Part shown: one piece after another, positions 7,454 to 15,193 of the stretch
How the letters are laid out: each line of letters begins with the position of its first letter
Numbering within the stretch: the first letter of the stretch is position 1
Assembly: GCA_021295675.1 (NCBI GenBank)
Contig: JAGWBY010000052.1
Location: 1-25,054 of the forward strand
From: Candidatus Latescibacterota bacterium
GTDB lineage: Bacteria; Latescibacterota; UBA2968; UBA8231
DNA: 25,054 nucleotides
Direction of reading: 5' to 3'
The notes under the pieces: model-generated
The model's database searches: none
Told to the model about the DNA's origin: nothing
What the model saw: the letters and a program-made list of their open reading frames with translations, nothing else
Position numbers and translations under genes: made by a program

Positions 7454-10400
7454 TTACGCCGACACTTCGCTGCGCAGCCCTTGTAGAATTTCCACGCCCT
7501 GTTGGCGGTAGCCTTCTTTGGCCTCGGCATCTACCGTGCGCCAGATAAGGAACTGTTTGCGGATGACGTTCATAAAGCGCTGGTTGACTCGCCGCCACGA
7601 GGCGTCCTCGCCGCTGAGCCGCTTGATTTGTAGGCTGACCGCGTAAATGTTGTGCTCGGCCTCTGGCATGGCCCGCACGGTGACGTGTTGGCTGACACCC
7701 AAATCGAACGGAGCCAGCCAGATATTCATGTCGATAATGTATCCTTCGCCGTTGGGCGTTTCTTCGCGGCTTAGCTGGGCACCGTCGGTGTAGAAGGTGC
7801 CGATGGACTCTTCGCTGTAGGGCTCAAGCCCAAGACCTCGTGACCGCTGACTGTAAAGGGGAACTCGAAATCCCACTGGTCGCCGTCGGGCGGCGGCAGT
7901 TTCCACTTGCGGGTCACGTCCGGCACGGCCATTTGCGAAGCCTTGCGCGCCGGATAAATCGTCGAGAGCATGACCACGGCCATCACCAGCATACAGGAGA
8001 GCACCGCGGCCACCGAGGAATAATTGAGCGTGAAGCCGCCCAAAAGGTCAAATTCGATGAGCACTTTGGCGATTACTTGGCCGCTGAGATAACCGGCGAC
8101 CACGCCTAACACCGAATAGACGCAACTCTCGGCGATAAAGAGCCATGAGATGTGGCCAGGGGCTAGGCCCACCGAAGAGTAGATGCCGATTTCGCGGAAG
8201 CGCTCGTACACGCTGCCCATCATGGTGTTGAGCACGATTAGTGAGGCGATCAGCATGGGGATGAACAAGTTGCTCATCCCGGAAAAGGAGGTCATGCCCA
8301 GCGATGAATAGATCGACACCTTGATGTATTCATCGCCAGCCTCCTTGACTCCGGCAAACAGCGTTACCGCGAGGCGCGAGAGGAACTCCTCGACCTCGCC
8401 GCGCACATCGCTGCCCTCGGGGAAGCGCACGGCTACCGACTGTAGTGGGTTGCCGCTGCCGACGTTGCGCAGCGTGTGGTAGGGAATAATCAGGGTGTTG
8501 GCTGGCTCTATGTGGACGAAGGGCTTGATGACGACTTTGGCGTCCTCCAGACCTTGTTTCTCGCGCTGTTCTTCTTCGGCTATTTCCTGCACTGCCTGAC
8601 CGCCGGTGACAGCGAAGTCGGCTGGCGTCAGAATTTCGTCGTCTAGGTCTTTGAGGTCCTTCATGCGCTTAGAATCGATGACGCCCACCACCGTGAACAA
8701 GTCGCCGAAGACCCTGACTTTTGCTTGACCAACGTCGGCCAAATCGACATCGAGATGGGCTTCCTTGACCATGTCGATGGGCAGGATGCAGGCCTTGTCT
8801 TCACCCGGCTCAAACCAACGTCCGGCGACTATGGCTTGGCTGAGCCGAGTGACTTGAGTCTCTTCGGGTGCTAAACCTAGTACGCCGAGCGCGTTATGGG
8901 CCTTTTCCCCGTGTTTTATTTTGATGTGTGCCTTGGCCTTGTTGCTGTACCAACTGCGCGGCGCGACCGCGGCCCGGTCGCCGAAATTGCTGCGGGCGTA
9001 TTCGAGGACTGAATCCTCCATGGGATTCCACGCCTTGCTGCGAATGAGGATGCCCTCGTAGAGACCCTCGTTGTCGCGGCTGATTTGGTTGAATCGCAAG
9101 CCCGTGCGGATGGAGGTGAAAGAGAGCACTGTGAACGTCAGTAGCAAGAGCGTGGTAAAGGTGAGGACCGTACGCGTCTTGCGCCGTTTCATGTTGGAAA
9201 TCCCGAGCTGGAAGGCCGTCAGCGAGGCCGAAGAGCGGCTGACGTCCGTGTCGTGGATCACGGCTACCTCGGTGCGCAGCTTCTTCATCTGCTCGTTAAA
9301 GCGGCCGGAAATGATCGACATCACCAGCACTGCCAAGGCGATGATGATAAAGGCCAACAGAATGACGAAGGGATTGGATAGCTGAAAGGCCGGATGCACC
9401 AGCCACAACACTATCCAAATCGCCAGAAAAACCCCGGCGAATCCGATGATTTGGTTGCGGATCGTGGCCGCCGTAAAAATGAGCCGCTCAGTAAAAAAGG
9501 CGCAGGGAATGACGAGGGCCATGAAGAAGATAATGCCCTGGATGACGTCGTTCTGGGTAGATTTGACGTCTGGATAGGCGCGCGATTCCAGCCCGAAGGC
9601 CGCGCGCGTGTGACGCACGAAATCGCCCCAGCGCTGCTCGGTCTCAGCCTCGGCGGCTTGGGCCAGCTCGGATTCGGCGCGATAGTGGAGGTCGTTGAGG
9701 CGCTGGTTCTCAATGGCAAAGCTCCGCAACTCGCGCATTCGCGACTCGTCGAGATTCCACATGTCTTGGGCGGCTTGAAAGGTCGTGCGGGCAAAGGAAG
9801 TACCGGGGCGGATCTCAAAACCCTCGCCTTCGGCCTTTTCTTTGTCGGTTACGCTGGTGGCGTTGAGCAGGAGCGAGCGGAATCCCAACAGGCCAGCACC
9901 GAACCCCATCTTGATGTGCGAACCGGGCCGTGCAAAGAGCACCCCGACCGGCTCATTTTGGGCCGAGGGGCCTTCGCCGATGGTATAACCGTACTCCACA
10001 GGTGGGCCGTTCGTTTCGTCGAAGACCTGCACATTGGACAGCTTGGTCAGATAGCGCGGATCGACGATGTCGAAGAAGTTGTAGGGCACGCAGGGGAAGA
10101 GGATGACCATCCACTGCTTATCGCGCCAGTCCATGGCGACCCGCATGGGGTAACTTTCGTCGCCTTGCACGCCGCGGTCAGGGGCGTAGGTGATGCGGCC
10201 GGTGATCGGGTCCATGTAGTAGCCCTCGATCTGCACGTTGTTGACCCGCACCCGATTTATGTAAAAGGCCCCTTTATCATCGACGACCTCGTAGTACTCG
10301 CCGCGCACGCCTTTGTACGACTTTTTCTTGCCGTTGCGCACGACGGCCACTGCGTCTGCACGCGGTAGGTCGGGGATGATGCTGCGGCGCGGAAAGACCA

Positions 10401-12180
10401 TGGTGCGACCACGCAGCGAGCGCAGCGTGTCGCGCAGGCGCATCTTGAAGTCCGGGAAAAGCTCAGGGTCTTCAAAGGCCATCTCGAACATGCCGGCGAG
10501 CACCCGGATCTGTTTGGCGAGATTGGCGTAGTTGACGTGTTCGGCCCGGTCTAAGGGCGTATCGACGAGGAAGCGCGCGTCGTTGACAGTGACAAAAGCC
10601 AATGCCGGCGTACCGGTCGCCAATACCAATTCGCTGTTGACTGATATTTCGCCCGGCACAAAGGTCTGCCAGCTCATTCCGCCTTCGGGACTGATACCAT
10701 TGACCAGCACGTCGCGCTGCTGGTAGCCTAACTCGCGGCTGATCTTGCGCGCATAACCCATGAAATTCTTGCCGAAAGGCGCGAAGTAGCGCTTGTAGTA
10801 AAAGCTGGTATTGCTATTCCAGACTCCGAGCTCGTCGGTCTGCGACGAAAGGTCGAGACTGATAAAGAGCTTGACCGCGAGTGAATCGACTTTGGGGTCA
10901 GCCCAAGTTTTGTAGAGCGCCAAGCGCAAGTCGTCGTCTGAGCGCAAGTCGTCAACCAGTTCGCGGCGATCTTTGAATTGCTCGTTGGCGAGGTTTAGTG
11001 TACCTCCTTCTTGGCTCAGCAGCCCTTCGGCGAGTGCAGCGTCGGCAACGCGCGAGGCCAAGTCGGTACGCCCTTCGGCAACGCCCCGCACGAGGGCTTC
11101 CTTACTGGTGAACTCCTCCTCGCCGATGGCGTAGTGGATGCCGTCTTGGACTATCATGTTCCGCGCGAGTGCAGCATCGACGACCCGCCTCACCAGCATG
11201 TGCTCGATAAAGGGATCCTCTTTGCGCAAATAGCGCTGGATGAAATCATCAACCCCGCGCAAGCCCAAGTGGTGGGCCGAAGTGGCGAGGAATACGACCG
11301 TGCGCGCCGGCGGGTTTTCGCGAAAGTAGCGCGCCAGTTCCAACAGCGCAGTAATGCCTGAGGCTTGCTCGGCACCTGGGGCAAGGGCCGGCACGACCGA
11401 CATGGCGTCGTAGTACGCCTCTAGCACGATCACGTCCTCTTTTAGCAAAGGATCGTAGCCGGGGATCGTGCCGAGGATATTCCAAGCGGGACGCCGCTCC
11501 CAATCCATGCGGTACTGTAGGTGGAGCGTCTGCTCGCCCTCGGTCGCCAACTGGCGACGCAAGTGCTGACCTGCTTGGCGGTTGACCCAAAACCTCGGCA
11601 GGTCGAGCGGCATGGAGAGGAATTTCTTTTCGCCCTCCAAGTACACGGTGGAGTCCGGCTCGATAAAGATGATAGCTTGCGCCCCGAGGTAGGCGGCATT
11701 GAGCCAGGCGTCACCGGAATTGAAGTCCATCAGGGCCACAGCCCCTTCGACTTGCTTGCCCTCCATGTCCGCGTACTCACCCGCGCCAGCGTCGATCAAG
11801 TGCTTGGTCATCCCGCCTTCGGGCAGCGTCGAGGTTTTGACGAGGTTGGGCCACAGGCCGTGGATTGGCACTTGTTCGTCACTGCCAACTATTTGCAGAA
11901 ATCCGCCCTTATCGACCGGAATAGAGACATCGTATTCGTGGACTGTGACGTCGTCGAGACCGATGGCGCGGAAGCGCTCCTGCACGATCTGGGCTGCTTG
12001 GTCGGCACCTCGATAGCCGGCAACTCTAGACCCCAAGCCGGCAAAGGTGTCCATCGTTTGCTGCACGCGCTCGACTGGGGCCGTGCGCGCCAACTCAGCA
12101 AAATCGACTTCGGTCCAAGCCGGTGCTGCGCCGACCAAAATCCAGCCGAAGACCATCCACCACATCGCGAACTTAGGCAT
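7454..12180 (-). CDS. M28 peptidase-like domain fused to FtsX-like permease, frame broken near 7822-7845
   Basis: The start is ATG 12180, giving a signal peptide (MPKFAMWWMVFGWILVGAAP); the frame is open further upstream, but those residues do not look natural. Residues ~30-560 resemble a secreted M28 aminopeptidase with a PA-like region (AAYLGAQAIIFIEPDS). The usual HxD, GAxD and EE zinc sites read YYDA (256-259), PGAEQASG (268-275) and AHHLGLRG (302-309), so it is probably inactive. Residues ~320-430 hold two related helical repeats (VVDAALARNMIVQDG and VADAALAEGLLSQEGG). The C-terminal half is an FtsX/MacB-type permease with one helix block near the middle, a soluble domain and a final membrane block. 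The frame breaks near the end: after FPFTVSGHE the natural tail (LGLEPYSEESIGTFYTDG) continues in another frame to TAA 7454-7456, for about 1575 residues. No partner ABC ATPase lies in the window. Confidence 0.83.
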
Positions 12181-12197
12181 AATTGTAAGTGCCTTTC

Positions 12198-14119
12198 TTA
12201 GATCCAGAAGACCACATTGTCGGTCATGCCCGTAAAAAAGTCGATAATCAACCAAAGCCCCGCGATGAAAAACTGGCCTATAATTAGTCCTAAAAAGAAA
12301 GGACGCGCCCGGCGAAAAAGGCTGGGGCCGCCGTATTTCATCGCCAACAATTTTAAGAGCCAAGCGAGGGCAATGCTAAACCACAACTGGTCCATCAGCC
12401 ATACGGCACCAATGGGGTATCCAATGGGATGCAAAGGCCACCACAAGAGCTGCTGGCGCGCCCACATGAGCAGGGCCATGATGCATCTATATTCGGCTCG
12501 GTAGGCGCGCTTAACTTGGTGGTAATATAATCAAAAGGGGCGCGAGTTCCACCACCAAAAAACCACGCGTTGAGGTTGATGCCGCCGTATTCGTAAGCGA
12601 GGTGCAAAATCGCTACGACCGAGCCGACAATGCTGACAAAAATCGCCAGCAGCATGTACCAAAAAAGCGGCCGCAGCCCTAGGCCCTCACCCAATTTGAG
12701 TCCGTGTGCGCAGGAAGCCATAACAAACGTGCGGATATCTGCCGCCCACACGAACGTGTATGCGAGGCCGACCATGCCGGCCGGGCCGATCGCCGAAGAG
12801 CCGACAGCCGAAACTAAGACCGTCGGAGAAATCATCGGTCCGACTGCCGCGGCCACTCCTCCTTCTGCTACCACTCGAGTTAGGCCGACGAAGATAACGA
12901 TGGCCAGCATCACGGTCAAAAAGGCCGCCCACAGCGGCAAGCCAGACTGCCACAGCCAGATGGTCATCACCGCGACACCGGAGAGCCAAGTTAAGACCGC
13001 CGTCCGATAGGAGAGCATCTCGCCGCTGTCGTCGATGCGGTCGTCGCCTCGGAATGCCTTGCGCAGCACGTCGCGCAGGTGCTCGCGGCCGACCCACAGG
13101 CCGAAAAGCACTAAGACGATCATCGCGCCCTGCCCTTGATGGGCGAGAATTGGCTCGCTAGAAGCGCCGTAAACGAGCTTTTCGGTGCTGCCAACCCCTA
13201 AAACCCCCAGCCCCCCTCGGATCAGCTTGGCGATGGTGTTGAAAAACCATAGGCTGAAGGCAATGTCGAGGTTGATCAGATAGGCGAACCCGATCATGGG
13301 AAAGCTCAGACGGAAGATCAGGCTGACGGTGTTGCGCAGGATCGGAATCGAAGAGACGAGCTGGATGGCGGGGATAAAGTTGAAGTATGCGTGTAGGGCG
13401 TTGAGGCTGCTGACGAACACGGGCAAGGCAAAGCCAACCCACATGATTGGATTTTTGAAGAAAGGGCCTAGGGCTTCTCTGCGGCCTCCGCTCTGCACCA
13501 TGGCCAAGGGCACTTGCACCAGCGGATAAACTAGCCGCTCTCGCTCCACCCACTGGCGGCGCATAATGACCATAGACGAGATCATCACCAAGTACAGGGC
13601 TACAATCAGAATGGCCCAATAGCACAGCGGACCGCTCCAAGCGGCCCAAGGCACCCCAGCGGTGCGCGGTGCTCCTTCGTAAAACCACTTGATCGCCTCG
13701 GGGTCCTGCGGGGTAATCCACTCGGGAAGGTGCGGTAGGATGAGCAAGGCCCACTCGTTTTCCGGGGTGGCGTAGTACTGGGCACCGGTGATGATCGTTA
13801 GCCAGTACTCACTCAGGCCCATCGTCGGGATGGCCGAAGCCGTGAGCATCATAATGTACGCGACGATTAGCTCGCAGCGTCCGAGGGCCACAGGGGCGGC
13901 AAAGCGCATCAGCAAGGCGTTGAACAAGCCCGTCAACAAGAAGAAAAGGAACAGGGCACCTGCAGCACTGAAATCAATCGACATGTAGGAGCCACGGATG
14001 ACCATGTTGCCGTACGGTGCTCCCACGGCGATGCACAGCGACCCTAGGGTACCCGCTACCAGTGCTTTGGCGCTGAAGACCGGTTCGGTTTGCAAGGTAG
14101 GCTTTTGGGGCAAGTCCAT
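12198..14119 (-). CDS. DUF6785/DUF6784 OPT-like transporter, frame broken near 12480-12497
   Basis: This multi-pass membrane protein of about 640 residues after joining starts at ATG 14119. The first part has about a dozen hydrophobic segments and motifs such as SMVIMRRQWVERERLVYPL and GLTRVVAEGGVAAAVGP, typical of the DUF6785 group related to OPT transporters. After PTEPNID the frame is lost. The family's C-terminal block (DUF6784-like), with ARQQLLWWPLHPIGYPIG and RRARPFFLGLIIGQF, follows in another frame and stops at a TAA at 12198-12200. A one-frame shift near 12480-12497 unites them. It lies 36 bases after the Gx-type gene and 17 bases before the M28-like/FtsX gene, consistent with cotranscription. 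The transported substrate is unknown; peptides are suggested only by distant OPT similarity. Confidence 0.8.
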
Positions 14120-14155
14120 TGAAATGATCTAAAGTCTATACATTTATAACTGGCC

Positions 14156-14668
14156 TTAGTCCAACCAGCCTATTTTCGCCAATTGTTCCAAGGTCCACCA
14201 AGCCAACAGGCCGATCGCCCCTCCGCTCACCAGAGCGCTGAACAAGGCCAGCGGCAAAAGTGCGAACAGGCCGCTGTGGCCGATATAGCCAGCGGCGAGA
14301 ACGAGTTGGCTGAGCTGGTGCGCCAACGCGCCCCAGATGCTCAGACCCACGACGCTGAAAAGCCGCGTTCCCATGCGGCGCACCGCAACCATGACCAACC
14401 AACTCGCCAAGCCAGCCCCGCCGCCGATGACAAAAGCCGGACCGGCAAATCCCCCACTGAGCAAGCCGCCAACTACCAGCTTGATGGCACTAACGGCCAA
14501 TGCCGGACCGCCGCCAAAGCTCACTAACGCGACTAAAACCGGCAAATTGCCGAGTCCCAACTTCATCCAAGGCAAGGGTTTGGGCACCAGCGATTCAAAG
14601 GTGAAGAGCACAATTGCCGCACTGGCCATAAGCCCCAAACGGGCCACGTTTCTCGGGTGGGTAAACAT
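14156..14668 (-). CDS. Gx transporter / HepS component I-like membrane protein
   Basis: This intact 170-residue membrane protein has about five helices. LGLGNLPVLVALVSFGGGP and GGLLSGGFAGPAFVIGGGAG match the family named heptaprenyl diphosphate synthase component I, now often called Gx transporter family, which resembles ECF-type substrate-binding membrane subunits. Its ATG (14668-14666) shares one base with the TGA of the upstream NusG II-like gene, so the two are translationally coupled. The same pairing of a NusG II-like protein with a Gx protein is common in other bacteria, often near Rnf or FMN-binding genes, which are absent here. The substrate is unknown. No component II (polyprenyl synthase) is in the window, so a direct role in isoprenoid synthesis is not supported. 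Confidence 0.82.
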   Translation of the reverse strand: MFTHPRNVARLGLMASAAIVLFTFESLVPKPLPWMKLGLGNLPVLVALVSFGGGPALAVSAIKLVVGGLLSGGFAGPAFVIGGGAGLASWLVMVAVRRMGTRLFSVVGLSIWGALAHQLSQLVLAAGYIGHSGLFALLPLALFSALVSGGAIGLLAWWTLEQLAKIGWLD

Positions 14669-15057
14669 CAGTGAATCATCGCGTCTATGGGCGCGGCACC
14701 AGCGATCCTCAGCACTAGACTATTGGGCACGCACGCGGCCACGTCGCCTGCCCACTGCATCCAGCCCCGCCGCATGCAAATTTTGTGAATGCAGGGTGCG
14801 GAAAGTACGCGCACGCCCTTGGGGCCGATCTCGATCTGGCTCGCGCCCAAAGGTCCTACAACCGGCAAGACCCCGTAGTTTGAGAGGGCATGCGTGGCGG
14901 GCGCGGCCCCAGCCAGCTCGACGATGAGCACGCCGCCGACTTCGGCTGTATAGCGGCCGTAGAGTATCAGCCCGATCGCACTCAAGCCCACGACGAGCGC
15001 GAGGATTTTATCCGCTCGCGTCAGCACCGGTGCGTTTTCGGTATTTAGCCACCACAT
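14668..15057 (-). CDS. NusG domain II-like membrane-anchored protein
   Basis: This 129-residue protein has one N-terminal membrane segment (ILALVVGLSAIGLILYG), so it is probably anchored with the rest outside the cytoplasm. The block PKGVRVLSAPCIHKICMRRG followed by AACVPNSLVLRIAG is the signature of NusG domain II-containing small proteins; three cysteines lie in it. The start ATG at 15057 has AAGGA about six bases upstream. It is the first gene of the minus-strand run, and its stop overlaps the Gx-type gene. The biochemical role of this family is not established; association with small-molecule transport or redox complexes is inferred from its usual neighbours. Confidence 0.82.
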   Translation of the reverse strand: MWWLNTENAPVLTRADKILALVVGLSAIGLILYGRYTAEVGGVLIVELAGAAPATHALSNYGVLPVVGPLGASQIEIGPKGVRVLSAPCIHKICMRRGWMQWAGDVAACVPNSLVLRIAGAAPIDAMIH

Positions 15058-15078
15058 CCTGCGTCCTTTTCTCTTCCC

Positions 15079-15106
15079 ATTCTAATAACTTCTACCGCGC
15101 GTGCAA
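15079..15106 (-). promoter_or_regulatory. Candidate sigma70-type promoter of the long minus-strand run
   Basis: On the minus strand TTGCAC (15106-15101) and TAGAAT (15084-15079) are separated by 16 bases, 21 bases upstream of the first ATG. The fit to consensus is fair. The -35 box lies inside an inverted repeat. Confidence 0.45.
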
Positions 15107-15116
15107 ACGAGCGCGG
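15095..15116. promoter_or_regulatory. Inverted repeat overlapping the minus-strand -35 box
   Basis: CCGCGC (15095-15100) and GCGCGG (15111-15116) are perfect inverted copies with a 10-base spacer. The position over the candidate -35 box suggests an operator for the minus-strand run, though six GC-rich base pairs can arise by chance. Confidence 0.3.
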
Positions 15117-15135
15117 AACTTCTGATTGTATGTAC

Positions 15136-15165
15136 TTGTTTTTTTTTTATATGCTTGTTTATATT
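15136..15165 (+). promoter_or_regulatory. Candidate sigma70-type promoter of rel
   Basis: TTGTTT (15136-15141) and TATATT (15160-15165) are 18 bases apart in an AT-rich stretch that includes ten consecutive T at 15139-15148. The -10 box ends 28 bases before the rel ATG. No strong Shine-Dalgarno sequence precedes that ATG. Confidence 0.45.
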
Positions 15166-15193
15166 GACGGGCGAGTAGATAGCGAAAGATCCC

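Noticed and set aside
9394..10368. Long open frame (324 codons) on the plus strand opposite the M28-like/FtsX gene
   Set aside because: It is antisense to a strongly supported coding region, has no recognisable domain and no good start signal. Such frames are common opposite GC-rich genes.
11521..12201. Open frame of 226 codons on the plus strand opposite the signal peptide and M28-like region
   Set aside because: Antisense shadow with no family features.
7440..14119. RiPP biosynthesis cluster suggested by the PqqD domain and transporters
   Set aside because: No radical SAM enzyme, cyclodehydratase, ATP-grasp or precursor peptide gene is visible, so only a peptide-related role is suggested.
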